From JANQFM01 sp035471925 (GTDB taxonomy: Bacteria > Acidobacteriota > UBA6911 > RPQK01 > DATIPO01), in assembly GCA_035471925.1 (NCBI GenBank), contig DATIPO010000058.1, positions 1 to 64,000 of the forward strand: DNA of 64,000 bases. The letters are read 5' to 3'. The notes beneath the pieces are model-generated. The model was not told the origin of the DNA, ran no database searches, and saw nothing but the letters and a program-made list of their open reading frames with translations. The position numbers and the translations under genes are program-made. Shown here piece after piece: positions 1-8,248 of the stretch. Each line of letters opens with the position of its first letter. Position 1 is the first letter of the stretch.

Positions 1-69
1 CGGCCCCGAATCGTCGGCAGTGTGCAGATGCGGAGTTCGAAGTGGGTAACAAGCGAGACGGGCGGCGGA
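1..69. repeat. Left-edge noncoding sequence resembling the repeat beside tRNA-Gln
   Basis: No convincing gene is visible in this short edge piece. About 30 bases centred near position 30 (around GATGCGGAGTTCGAAGTGGG) resemble, in inverted orientation, part of the repeat that lies twice after the tRNA-Gln gene at 20911-21170 (around TATGCGGAGTTCGAGGTTGG on its minus strand). The next gene of the Kdo operon would lie to the left, outside the window. Confidence 0.35.
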
Positions 70-552
70 TCAGCGATGTGACAGGATGTAGTCGATCAAT
101 TCCCGCACTGCGCCAAAGCCGCCGGGATTGGAACTGACCCAGTCAACTTGGGAGCGCACCTCCTCCACCGCATCGGCGGGGGCGGCTGAGAATCCGGCGT
201 GATTGAGGACGGGCAAGTCGAGAACGTCATCACCCATGGCGGCGGCTTGGTCCGGTTCCAGCCCCAGTTCCTGGAGCAACCCCAGGAAGAGCGACAGCTT
301 GTCGGCGGCTCCCTGCATCACGTGGCGCACGCCCAATTCGGCCGCCCTGCGCGATACCGCGCCACTCTCGCGTCCGGTCAGAAAGGCCACCTCGATCCCC
401 GCCGTGATGGCCATGCGGATGCCGTAGCCGTCCTTGGTGGAAAAGAACTTGACCTCCTCGCCCTCGGGCGTGAGCCCGATGCGTCCGTCGGTCAGCACCC
501 CGTCCACGTCCAGCACCAGCAGCTTGATCTCTCTCAAATCAGCAGTCGTCAT
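70..552 (-). CDS. kdsC: 3-deoxy-D-manno-octulosonate 8-phosphate phosphatase (KdsC)
   Basis: HAD-superfamily phosphatase that hydrolyses Kdo-8-phosphate to Kdo, the step before CMP activation for LPS inner-core synthesis. The first HAD motif LLVLDVDGVLTDG is at the N-terminus with both catalytic Asp residues. The motif II region AFLTGRES and the acidic GDDVLDLPVL segment follow, as in the compact cap-less KdsC tetramer. About 160 residues from the ATG at 552 (MTTADLREIK) is normal for the family; a longer upstream start at 591 is possible but adds an unconserved tail. It is last in the minus-strand order kdsB-pyrG-kdsA-kdsD-kdsC, separated from kdsD by about 170 bases. Identification is firm from motif and context. 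Confidence 0.93.
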   Translation of the reverse strand: MTTADLREIKLLVLDVDGVLTDGRIGLTPEGEEVKFFSTKDGYGIRMAITAGIEVAFLTGRESGAVSRRAAELGVRHVMQGAADKLSLFLGLLQELGLEPDQAAAMGDDVLDLPVLNHAGFSAAPADAVEEVRSQVDWVSSNPGGFGAVRELIDYILSHR

Positions 553-724
553 GGCATCCGCCTTATCATTGTGGGAGTTGCCGCGCAGCAAGCGCCTCCT
601 GCACGGTCAGACATCCCCACCACTCGGTCAAAGCTTCCACTTTGGCTTTTAAGCAATGCGGGTTCCTTCCGCAATTCGCCAGCCGCGAGCACAGCGAGGT
701 CTCGCTGAAAGCGCCCACGGCCAG

Positions 725-1684
725 TTAGAACATCTCGGTGCCCCAGAGGTCGTGGAGGTGGATGACTCCCAGCAGCTTGCCGTCCTCGTTCACCACCATC
801 ACCGAGGTGATTTTGCGTTTTTCCATCAGGCGCAGGGCCTCCACCGCCAGTTCTTGAGGACCGATGGTCACAGGAGAAGCCGTCATGCAGTCGCGGGCCG
901 CCAGCGACAGCACGTCGGCTGGACGCTTTTGCAGCAAGCGGCGCAAATCGCCGTCGGAAATCACTCCCAACAGGCGCTGGCGGGAATCGACAACGGCGGT
1001 GATGCCCAGTCCTTTACGCGACATTTCGTAGATGACCTCGTCCATCGGAGCTTCCCCGGCAACCGAGGGAAGACGCTCATCGCTGTGCATCAAGTCGCGC
1101 ACTTGGGCCAGACTCTTGCCCAGTCCTCCGCCGGGATGGAGGCGGGCGAAATCCTCAAGGCGAAATCCCTTGCGCTCGGACAGGGCCACGGCTAGGGCGT
1201 CCCCCCAGGCCAGGGCGGCGGTGGTGGAGGCCGTGGGGGCCAGTCCGATGTTGCAGGCTTCACGGTCGACGCTGACATCGAAGGCCACATCGGCTCGGCT
1301 GGCCAACGTCGAGCTATGGTCGCCCACCAAAGCGATGATGGGCACTCCCAGGCGCTTGAGGGTGGCCAGCAGGCGGATCAGCTCTTCGGTTTCGCCGCTG
1401 TTGGAAAGGGCCAACACAATGTCGTCTGAGGTCAGCATTCCCAGATCGCCGTGAATGGCCTCGGCCGGATGCATGAACAGCGCCGGCGTCCCAGTGGAGG
1501 CCAGGGTAGCGGCGATTTTGCGGCAGATCAGTCCCGACTTGCCCATTCCCGTGGTCACCACCCGCCCGCGGCATTGGTGCAGCAGATCGAGGGCCGTGTC
1601 GAAGGACTCGTCCACCCGATCGACCAGGGCCGCGATGGCCTCCGATTCGATGCGCAGCACTTCACGGGCCAGTTTCTTGCTCAT
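725..1684 (-). CDS. kdsD: D-arabinose 5-phosphate isomerase (KdsD, SIS plus tandem CBS)
   Basis: Converts ribulose 5-phosphate to arabinose 5-phosphate, the first committed step towards Kdo. The 319-aa length is typical. The N-terminal SIS domain carries TGMGKSGLICRKIAATLAS and the HPAEAIHGDLGM active-site segment, then ALSNSGETEE. Two CBS domains fill the last 120 residues (LMHSDERLPSV..., CMTASPVTI...). The start at 1684 (MSKKLAREVL) leaves a usual N-terminus. It lies 61 bases downstream of kdsA in the same orientation, which supports the KdsD/KpsF role in LPS Kdo rather than GutQ sugar metabolism. Confidence 0.95.
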   Translation of the reverse strand: MSKKLAREVLRIESEAIAALVDRVDESFDTALDLLHQCRGRVVTTGMGKSGLICRKIAATLASTGTPALFMHPAEAIHGDLGMLTSDDIVLALSNSGETEELIRLLATLKRLGVPIIALVGDHSSTLASRADVAFDVSVDREACNIGLAPTASTTAALAWGDALAVALSERKGFRLEDFARLHPGGGLGKSLAQVRDLMHSDERLPSVAGEAPMDEVIYEMSRKGLGITAVVDSRQRLLGVISDGDLRRLLQKRPADVLSLAARDCMTASPVTIGPQELAVEALRLMEKRKITSVMVVNEDGKLLGVIHLHDLWGTEMF

Positions 1685-1745
1685 GGTGCGTTCCCCAGAC
1701 CGTCGGCTTTGGCGGACCTCATTCCCGGGCGCTGATCTTGGTGGG

Positions 1746-2579
1746 TCATTCCTCGTTTCTCACAGAAGAAGACTTGACGAGCTCGTCAAGGCGCTTGAGC
1801 TGCCTGAACACAGCTTCGGCTTTTTCCAGGTGGAGCGCGTTGGGACCGTCGCTGAGGGCCTTCTCGGGCTGGTCGTGGACCTCGCAGAAGATGCCGTCCA
1901 CGCCGACTGCAATAGCGGCCCGAGCCAAAAAAGGAATGAACTCAGCCTGTCCCCCGGTCGAACTTCCCTTACCTCCCGGCAACTGCACGCTGTGGGTGGC
2001 ATCGAAGACCACGGGCTGTCCCCAGCGGCGCATGATGGGCAGCGACTTGAAGTCCACAACCAAGTTGTTGTAGCCGAAGCTGGCTCCCCGCTCGGTCAGG
2101 AAGACAAGGTCGGCGCCGCCTTCCAGGGCCTTTTCCAGGACGTTCTCCATATCCCAGGGCGCCAGGAACTGGCCCTTCTTGATGTTGAGCGGACGTCCGC
2201 TGGCGGCAGCCGCCTGCACCAAGTCGGTCTGACGGCACAGGAAGGCCGGGATCTGGATCACGTCCAGCACCTCGGCGGCCGCTCGGGCCTGAGCTGGCTC
2301 GTGGATGTCGGAGAGCACTGGTACCCCGATTTCGCGGCGGACTTCGGCCAGAATCTCCAGGCCTTCTTCCGGCCCGGGTCCACGGAAGGAATTGATCGAG
2401 GTGCGGTTGGCCTTGTCGTAGGAGGCTTTGAAGATTAAGGGGATCTCAAGCTTGGCCGACAGCGCTGCCAGGCTTTCGGCCATACGCAGGCAATGCTCGC
2501 GGCTCTCGATGACGCAGGGCCCTGAAATCAGGAAGAAGGGACGTCCTCCGCCCCTGAAGGCTTCTTTATTCACCGGCAC
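1746..2579 (-). CDS. kdsA: 3-deoxy-8-phosphooctulonate synthase (KdsA)
   Basis: Condenses arabinose 5-phosphate with phosphoenolpyruvate to Kdo-8-phosphate. It is a TIM-barrel of the DAHP/Kdo8P synthase family with FLISGPCVIES near the N-terminus, FKASYDKANRTS, the LSDIHEPAQ segment and a C-terminal IFCEVHDQPEKALSDGPNAL block. The 277-aa length fits. A Cys follows ISGP, a His is in DATHSVQLPG and an Asp in the C-terminal block; metal dependence cannot be settled by eye. It sits between pyrG (196 bases upstream) and kdsD, so it supplies the substrate for the KdsC gene further along the operon. Confidence 0.96.
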   Translation of the reverse strand: MPVNKEAFRGGGRPFFLISGPCVIESREHCLRMAESLAALSAKLEIPLIFKASYDKANRTSINSFRGPGPEEGLEILAEVRREIGVPVLSDIHEPAQARAAAEVLDVIQIPAFLCRQTDLVQAAAASGRPLNIKKGQFLAPWDMENVLEKALEGGADLVFLTERGASFGYNNLVVDFKSLPIMRRWGQPVVFDATHSVQLPGGKGSSTGGQAEFIPFLARAAIAVGVDGIFCEVHDQPEKALSDGPNALHLEKAEAVFRQLKRLDELVKSSSVRNEE

Positions 2580-2775
2580 AGTCTAGCAGTTGAAATGACA
2601 AGTGGGGCCAACCTGGAAGAACGATCGCTATGATGACGAGTCCCATCGCTTAGTGACGAACGTCATTGGTTCGGAGTGTCATCAGGCTAGCACAATGACA
2701 TCTATCCAGCTTGACGAGGAGCAGACGACATCTGTTCGATTCGTGTCGGCCGAGGTGTGGCGACAGACCAATCGC

Positions 2776-4467
2776 TCAAGACTCGCGTGCGTCCTGCTCG
2801 CGCGGCTGCTCCACGGGAATCCCGCTTTCGATCAACTGGCCCTGTTGAACCTGCTGAGGACGTCCTAAGCGCTTTTTGCGGTAGTCGATGGCCGCTTCGA
2901 TGAAACTCACGAAGAGCGGATGCGGCGACAGAGGACGCGACTTGAATTCAGGATGGAACTGGCATCCCAGGAACCAGGGATGGTTTTCCAGCTCCACGAT
3001 CTCGACGAAGTTCTTGTCGGGCGAGTTTCCGGCGATCTCGAGTCCGTAGCTGGTGAGCAGTTCTTCGTACTCGCGGTTGAACTCGTAGCGGTGGCGGTGG
3101 CGCTCGGATATCTCCTTCTGGCCGTAGACCTGCATCGACAGCGAGCCTTCTTCCAGCACGCAAGGGTAGGCGCCCAGGCGCATGGTGCCGCCCATTTCCT
3201 CCACGCCCAGCAGTTCACGCAGCTTGTAAATGACGCGGTGGGAGCTGGAGGAATCGAATTCGGAGGAGTTGGCGTCCAACGAGCAGACGTTTCGGGCGAA
3301 CTCGATCACGGCGCACTGCATGCCCAGGCAGATGCCGAAGTAGGGGACTTTGCCCACGCGGGCGAACTGGATGGCTTTGATCATCCCTTCGATGCCGCGG
3401 GGACCGAAGCCGCCCGGGACCAAGATGGCATCGACGTCGCCCAGCTTGTCCTGCCAATTGTCGCCGACCAGGCCTTCCGACTCGATCCACTTGAGGTGGA
3501 CTTGGTGGCGCTGGGGAAGTCCGCCGTGAATCAGGGCTTCGCTGAGGCTTTTGTAGGAATCTTCATATTCCACGTACTTGCCCACGATGCCCACGGTCAC
3601 CTCGCCGCGGGGATTGTAGATGTTGTCGACCAGGGCTTCCCACTTGCTCAAGTCGCAGTCGCGCTCGGGCAACTCCAGCGACTCGCAGATGATGGCGTCC
3701 AGGCCTTCCTGATGCAGCACCAAGGGAACTTCGTAGATGCTGGCCACGTCTTTGGCCGTGATCACGGCCCGCGATTCCAGGTTGCAGAAGAGGGCGATCT
3801 TGTCCTTGATGTCCTTGGGCAGGAAGCGGTCGGTGCGGCACATGACCGCGTCGGGCTGAATACCGATGCCCCTCAGTTCCTTGACGGAATGCTGGGTGGG
3901 CTTGGTCTTGAGTTCGCCGGCGGCGGCGATGAAGGGGACGTAGGAGAGGTGGATGAAGATGGTGTCCTTGCGTCCCAGATCGTTGCGCATCTGACGAATG
4001 GCCTCCAGAAAGGGAAGGCTCTCGATGTCGCCGATGGTCCCGCCGATTTCCACGATCACCACGTCAGTGCCGCCGGCCAAGCGTTTGATGCTGCTTTTGA
4101 TTTCGTTGGTGATGTGAGGAATCACCTGCACCGTCTTGCCCAGGTAGTCGCCGCGGCGTTCCTTTTGGATGACGGCTTCGTAAATCTTGCCGGTGGTGGA
4201 ATTGTTGTCCTTGCTCAGGCGTACGCTGGTAAAGCGCTCGTAGTGTCCCAAGTCGAGGTCGGTTTCGGCCCCGTCGTCGGTGACGAAGACTTCACCGTGC
4301 TGAAAGGGGCTCATGGTGCCCGGATCGACGTTGATGTAGGGGTCGAGCTTGAGCAGATTGACGCGAAAGCCGCGGGCCTCCAACAGGCTTCCAATCGAGG
4401 CCGAAGCCAGGCCCTTGCCCAGCGAACTCAAAACCCCTCCCGTGACAAAGATATACTTGGTCGACAT
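2776..4467 (-). CDS. pyrG: CTP synthase (PyrG)
   Basis: Makes CTP from UTP, ATP and glutamine. The N-terminal synthetase domain begins KYIFVTGGVLSSLGKGLASA, with the DPYINVDPGTMSPFQHGEVF block. The C-terminal class I glutamine amidotransferase domain has the nucleophile in YFGICLGMQ and catalytic His/Glu in CQFHPEFKSRP. At 563 aa it has a slightly long Lys/Gln-rich tail. The kdsB stop lies 2 bases before this ATG, so translation is probably coupled; CTP is the co-substrate of KdsB, which gives the pairing a metabolic logic. Confidence 0.97.
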   Translation of the reverse strand: MSTKYIFVTGGVLSSLGKGLASASIGSLLEARGFRVNLLKLDPYINVDPGTMSPFQHGEVFVTDDGAETDLDLGHYERFTSVRLSKDNNSTTGKIYEAVIQKERRGDYLGKTVQVIPHITNEIKSSIKRLAGGTDVVIVEIGGTIGDIESLPFLEAIRQMRNDLGRKDTIFIHLSYVPFIAAAGELKTKPTQHSVKELRGIGIQPDAVMCRTDRFLPKDIKDKIALFCNLESRAVITAKDVASIYEVPLVLHQEGLDAIICESLELPERDCDLSKWEALVDNIYNPRGEVTVGIVGKYVEYEDSYKSLSEALIHGGLPQRHQVHLKWIESEGLVGDNWQDKLGDVDAILVPGGFGPRGIEGMIKAIQFARVGKVPYFGICLGMQCAVIEFARNVCSLDANSSEFDSSSSHRVIYKLRELLGVEEMGGTMRLGAYPCVLEEGSLSMQVYGQKEISERHRHRYEFNREYEELLTSYGLEIAGNSPDKNFVEIVELENHPWFLGCQFHPEFKSRPLSPHPLFVSFIEAAIDYRKKRLGRPQQVQQGQLIESGIPVEQPREQDARES

Positions 4468-4469
4468 CG

Positions 4470-5255
4470 TTAGCGTGGTCCTTTCCCTCGTTGCGCTTTC
4501 AATTCCAGGACGGTGTCTTGGGGAGCATTCTCCAACAGGGGTCTGACACGTTCCAGGTCGTCGGGAGTATCCACCCCCAAGCTGTCGTGCTCGACCTCCA
4601 CAACCCGAATCGGGATGCCGTTTTCCAGCCAGCGAAGCTGCTCAAGACACTCGCTTTTCTCCAAGGCGGTTGGCGGATAGGACGCCATCTCCAGGAGCAT
4701 CTGGCGGCGGTATCCGTAGATGCCCAAGTGCTTGAAGACGGGCACTTTCTCTCCCCTGCGGTAAGGAACGGGAGCGCGCGAAAAGTAGAGCGCCCGTCCG
4801 GCCCGGTCGCGGACGACCTTGACCACATCGGGGCTGGCGAACTCACGTTCCTCCTCAATTTCCACGCAAGCCGTGGAAATGGGGGAGGCTTGACCCAGGC
4901 TGTTCTCATCCCGCAGCGCCCAAGCCACTCTCTCGATGGTCTGGGGAGCGATCAGAGGTTCATCTCCCTGCACGTTGATGAAGGCGTCGGCTTCGATCTT
5001 CCCGGCTGCTTCGGCCACCCGGTCCGTCCCGCTGAGATGATCGCTGCGCGTCATCAGGGCCTCGCCGCCGAACCCTTCCACCACCTCGGCAATGCGCTGA
5101 TCGTCGGTGGCCACCACAACCCGCTCCAATACCTTGGCCCTGAGGGTTTGCCTGTAGACCCATTCGATGAGGGTGCGTCCTGCGATTTCAAGGAGGGGTT
5201 TGCCCGGCAATCGCGTCGAGGCGAGGCGGGCCGGTATGACGCCGACGAAGCGCAT
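4470..5255 (-). CDS. kdsB: 3-deoxy-manno-octulosonate cytidylyltransferase (KdsB)
   Basis: Activates Kdo with CTP to CMP-Kdo for transfer onto lipid A. The start at 5255 (MRFVGVIPARLASTRLPGKP) places the nucleotide-binding motif at the extreme N-terminus as in the family; a longer in-frame ATG at 5312 adds a Pro-rich stretch and is less likely. The INVQGDEPLI block and the HLGIYGYRR segment are present. It is the first gene of the minus-strand Kdo operon, divergent from the DUF2085 gene at 5408. Confidence 0.95.
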   Translation of the reverse strand: MRFVGVIPARLASTRLPGKPLLEIAGRTLIEWVYRQTLRAKVLERVVVATDDQRIAEVVEGFGGEALMTRSDHLSGTDRVAEAAGKIEADAFINVQGDEPLIAPQTIERVAWALRDENSLGQASPISTACVEIEEEREFASPDVVKVVRDRAGRALYFSRAPVPYRRGEKVPVFKHLGIYGYRRQMLLEMASYPPTALEKSECLEQLRWLENGIPIRVVEVEHDSLGVDTPDDLERVRPLLENAPQDTVLELKAQRGKGPR

Positions 5256-5367
5256 AAAGAAGAATAAACCAGGGCCCGCTTCGTATGCAACCGCAGGAGG
5301 CCTTGGCGGCAACTTGGCACAGTCCTCTTTACCCGGAGCGCGAACAATGCCACACTAGGGCCACAAG

Positions 5368-5384
5368 TTTCGAACGTTTCGAAA
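5368..5384. promoter_or_regulatory. Twin TTCGAA near-palindrome, candidate operator
   Basis: TTTCGAACGTTTCGAAA holds two TTCGAA palindromes in tandem in the 152-base divergent space between kdsB and the DUF2085 gene. The arrangement looks like an operator for a dimeric regulator, but no regulator gene is adjacent and the assignment is a guess. Confidence 0.25.
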
Positions 5385-5407
5385 AGAATTGGACACGAGA
5401 AAGGCTC

Positions 5408-5887
5408 ATGCAACGCAAACTGGCCGCTGTCCTGCTGATCGGAGGAAGCCTGTTGTGGATCGGCCTGATCCTGGCGTCGCCATTGGCGCGCGCTCAGGGA
5501 TGGTCGGCCGCTTCTTGGATCGACCTTTTCTTTCAGCAGATCTGCCACCAAATTCCTGAGCGCAGCTTTCACTTGGACGGGCATCAACTGCCCGTCTGCC
5601 ATCGCTGCCTGGGGATTTACCTGGGATTCCTGGGCGGAGCCTTGGCGCTGCCCTTCTGGCACAGCTTGCGCCGACGCCTGCTGGCGCAGCCGCGTCTGCT
5701 GCTGGTGGGTTTCGGACTGATGGCCCTCGATGTCTTCTTGTTGCCCAACACCTGGTGGAGCCGCTTGGCTACCGGCTTCTTCGCCGCTTTCCCGGTGGCG
5801 GTCTTCGTTGAGATGGCCTTCCGCCAGTTGTTGCCGGCAACGTTTTCCATTCGGCAGCCACTTCAATCGATTCATGCTAGAGAGTGA
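5408..5887 (+). CDS. DUF2085-family membrane protein
   Basis: Small integral membrane protein of about 159 aa whose signature FFQQICHQIPERSFHLDG followed by LPVCHRCLGIYLGF matches DUF2085: two Cys-His clusters that may bind a metal or haem. Three to four hydrophobic segments are visible (residues about 5-25, 68-90, 95-112, 118-140). The ATG at 5408 is preferred because it begins the first hydrophobic segment; the in-frame extension upstream is polar and unlike the family. Function is unknown. The next gene starts 14 bases downstream, so the two are probably cotranscribed. Confidence 0.82.
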   Translation: MQRKLAAVLLIGGSLLWIGLILASPLARAQGWSAASWIDLFFQQICHQIPERSFHLDGHQLPVCHRCLGIYLGFLGGALALPFWHSLRRRLLAQPRLLLVGFGLMALDVFLLPNTWWSRLATGFFAAFPVAVFVEMAFRQLLPATFSIRQPLQSIHARE

Positions 5888-5901
5888 GGAGGAGAGAGAA
5901 C

Positions 5902-6729
5902 ATGACCGATGCTAGTGCGAGCAAAATGCGTCCGGCCCTGATCGGCGGACTGGTCCTGGGCGTGGCCTCAGGACTACCCTTTGTCAACGCGCTCAACTGC
6001 GCCTGCTGCCTTTGGGTGGTGATCGGCGGCGTTATCGCCAGCTATCTCTACGTCAAGGACAGCACCCTCAAAGTCGAGTACGGGGACGCCGCCGTGCTGG
6101 GACTGTTCACGGGACTGTTCGGCGCCATCATTTCCACCATCGTCTCCCTGCCCCTGACTCTGATGTTCAACATCGGAGGAAGCGCACAGATGGATCAGAC
6201 GTTGGAGCAGTTGCGCAGCAATCCCGACGTTCCTCCCGAGTTGGTGAGGTTCTTTGAAACGCTGGTCAATTCGGGAGTTCTGAGCGCCGGCTTCTCGGTG
6301 GTCGGCCTGCTGATCTCGATTGTGATCTTCGCCCTCTTCGCCATGCTAGGGGCCATCATCGGAGTCGCGATCTTCCAGAAGGACAAGGGAACGGCTCCGC
6401 CTCCGCCGGCCAAGACAGATTCCGGCACGCCTCCTCCACCGTCCGGCATGGGCGGGACGAGAACCGGCAGCGATCCCGGCGGATCGTCCGCTCCTCCAGG
6501 CGGCGGCCCGTCTTCCTCGGGAGGGGCTCCGCCTTCTTCCGGGCCCTCTTCGGGAGGCCCTCCGCCTTCTTCGGGCGGAGGCACCTCGACCGCTCCGCCC
6601 TCGAGTCCTGCCCAAGGGGCGGAAAGGCCGTCCTCGCCGGCACCGCCCTCCGGCGCACCCGCGGCGGACCGGCCGGCAGCCCCGGATGAGGAAACCGACG
6701 AGCCATCCGGAGACAAGCCTGGCTCTTGA
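5902..6729 (+). CDS. Membrane protein with long Pro/Ser/Gly-rich C-terminal tail
   Basis: About 275 aa. The first 165 residues hold several transmembrane segments (LIGGLVLGVASGLPFVNAL, then a Cys-rich CACCLWVVIGGVIASYL, and further helices at about 75-95 and 140-160). The remaining 110 residues are low-complexity Pro/Ser/Gly/Ala with repeated PPSSGG and PPPPSG blocks. The ATG at 5902 follows a GGAGGAGAG ribosome-binding site. I do not recognise the family firmly; the membrane part resembles small DUF4199/DUF5518-like proteins. The tail could be an extracytoplasmic or cytoplasmic tether. Confidence 0.75.
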   Translation: MTDASASKMRPALIGGLVLGVASGLPFVNALNCACCLWVVIGGVIASYLYVKDSTLKVEYGDAAVLGLFTGLFGAIISTIVSLPLTLMFNIGGSAQMDQTLEQLRSNPDVPPELVRFFETLVNSGVLSAGFSVVGLLISIVIFALFAMLGAIIGVAIFQKDKGTAPPPPAKTDSGTPPPPSGMGGTRTGSDPGGSSAPPGGGPSSSGGAPPSSGPSSGGPPPSSGGGTSTAPPSSPAQGAERPSSPAPPSGAPAADRPAAPDEETDEPSGDKPGS

Positions 6730-7072
6730 GGGGTCCGCCGAGCGGCAAGAAACGCTGCTGGGAACAGGCCACTGACAACCAGCGCAAGCATTGCCGGCAG
6801 ACCAGGCGGCCAACGCGCGAAGCAGGTCTCTCAACGGGCCTGTGTCCAGAGAGAGACGCCAATGGACCGGAGCCCCCGGGCGGCCAGCCGTCCGGGGGGC
6901 TTACGGGAGCCTTGGATGCGCAACTTTTCCCTCAGCGGCACATCCCACTTTAAGCGAAAAGACGGAGTCGACCGATAAGATGAAGGGATAATGCTCACGG
7001 CACCCTTGAACTCGTTCTCGACATCGTTCGTCTCAACTTCCTAGAAGGAGGATCGATCCAGCGAGGGAAGCG
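6730..7072. other. Intergenic gap with one GC-rich hairpin
   Basis: No gene is visible. GCCCCCGG at 6872-6879 can pair with CCGGGGGGC at 6892-6900, giving a strong stem without a T-run, so it is at best a factor-dependent pause. The sequence just before the next gene has a good AAGGAGG at 7045-7051, which is too far (22 bases) from the ATG to serve it; the nearer GAGGG at 7063-7067 probably does. Confidence 0.5.
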
Positions 7073-7600
7073 ATGAAAACTCAAGAGTCCATTCCTGAAA
7101 ATCATCCCGTCCGCAAAGTGTTCCGCAACCTGACTGACCGGGCCCTCAACCAATCCGAGATGGCCGACAACGACCTCTGCCTCTATCTGAGCGACCTGCT
7201 GCTGCATTTCATGTGGAGCGAGAATCTCTACGGGCTCAAAGACGAGGAGGGGCGCCCGCTCTACTACCTCGTCGATATGTACGAGGAGCTTTCCAAGCTG
7301 CCCCGCCGAACCCGCAAAGACTCCTACCGCCAGATCGGGGACTATACGCTCTTCATCCTGGGCATGTTCCCGGAGAGCCTCAGCTACGGGCGCCGCCAGA
7401 TCCCCCAGTCCTACTACAGCGACTTCGGACGCCGCAGCTACATGGCGGCTTCGGAGCTGGAAGGCGACACCGAGGCCATCGCCACCCTGCGTAAGCTGGC
7501 CCACAAGTACGAACGCTGCGTCCTCAGCCTCAACTGGGTCCGCGAATACAGTACCGACCCCTTCTACCAATACATGTTCCGCCAATTCGGCATCACTTGA
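7073..7600 (+). CDS. Unrecognised soluble protein, 175 aa
   Basis: Unrecognised. The protein is soluble, mixed alpha-helical, rich in Tyr/Arg/Glu, with no signal peptide, membrane segment or Cys motif (a single Cys at about residue 36 and one near 150). Segments such as LYYLVDMYEELSKLPRRTRK and YTLFILGMFPESLSYG look like conserved helical protein and codon usage matches the neighbours, so it is likely real. A GAGGG ribosome-binding site lies 5 bases before the ATG. It stands alone, with noncoding DNA on both sides. Confidence 0.75.
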   Translation: MKTQESIPENHPVRKVFRNLTDRALNQSEMADNDLCLYLSDLLLHFMWSENLYGLKDEEGRPLYYLVDMYEELSKLPRRTRKDSYRQIGDYTLFILGMFPESLSYGRRQIPQSYYSDFGRRSYMAASELEGDTEAIATLRKLAHKYERCVLSLNWVREYSTDPFYQYMFRQFGIT

Positions 7601-7671
7601 TCACTCAGTCTCATAGGAATCGAAATAGCTGGGCAACGGGATTCTCCGAAGTCAAGTTCGCCGCGAGGTCA

Positions 7672-7872
7672 CTAATCTTTGGCTACCCGGTACCGCTTCT
7701 GACGCTCGTCTAACGGTGCAATGTCTTCCACTTCAAAAACATCGAATCCCTACTCGACAAGCAGCGTCGTGACTCTCTCCGCGAAGTCTTGATCGGAGTT
7801 CGCCAATGCGACCGCAGGGACGAATGCTCCAGCCCTTGAGAAGATCACAGCCCGGCTTCGGCCTTACATGCG
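7672..7872 (-). pseudogene. Possible remnant of a small protein gene
   Basis: Reading the minus strand gives a protein-like sequence ending DIAPLDERQKRYRVAKD before a TAG at 7672-7674. The same frame upstream reads AFVPAVALANSDQDFAERV but is broken by an in-frame TAG at 7750-7752 and closed by another stop near 7872. The acidic helix-turn pattern looks like a genuine short domain that has decayed. The stretch is only about 60 codons, so chance cannot be excluded. Confidence 0.3.
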
Positions 7873-7948
7873 CTAAGCCAATCCAAACTTGCATGATCAG
7901 TTCAGTCCTCCACGCGGGTATGGCTCCGGAACTAAGGAGTGGGCCTCG

Positions 7949-7978
7949 ACTAGACAAACGAGAACGCATTTGTCTAGT
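7949..7978. promoter_or_regulatory. Perfect 10-bp inverted repeat
   Basis: ACTAGACAAA at 7949-7958 is the exact reverse complement of TTTGTCTAGT at 7969-7978, separated by 10 bases. It may be an operator or a transcript hairpin; there is no T-run on either side to make it an intrinsic terminator. Confidence 0.45.
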
Positions 7979-8248
7979 GGCTTGTCATCCGTGACTCCAA
8001 ATTGGACCATAGGCTCTTCTATTTGACAAAGTTAAAGTACAAAATTGTGTTATTGGTCTCAACTACAAGTTCCCATGTTCCTTCGGAACCGCGAACTTCC
8101 CAGGAGCATTCCACCAAAGGACGCCGGGGACGCCGCCAGGATCTGGAATGGCATCAAGACGGCGTGATGAATTAGTGCTCATGGGTGCAGGAGAGTTCGA
8201 TTAGTATGAGGAGGCTGCCTCTTTTCATCATTCGGGAAGGGAGAAACC

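Larger units (their letters stand above)
7601..8248. other. 648-bp noncoding gap, AT-richer, with gene remnant and hairpin
   Basis: No intact gene. Three things are visible: a degenerate minus-strand coding remnant (7672-7872), a perfect 10-bp inverted repeat (7949-7978), and an AT-rich stretch at 8020-8060 containing TTGACA (8023-8028) followed after 19 bases by TGTTAT, a weak promoter candidate for the gene at 8249. Base composition is clearly lower in GC than the flanks. Confidence 0.5.

Noticed and set aside
2920..4473. 517-codon plus-strand frame opposite pyrG
   Set aside because: Antisense shadow of CTP synthase.
6346..6834. Minus-strand frames opposite the Pro-rich tail
   Set aside because: Arg/Gly/Pro-rich complement of a low-complexity region; no start signal or domain.
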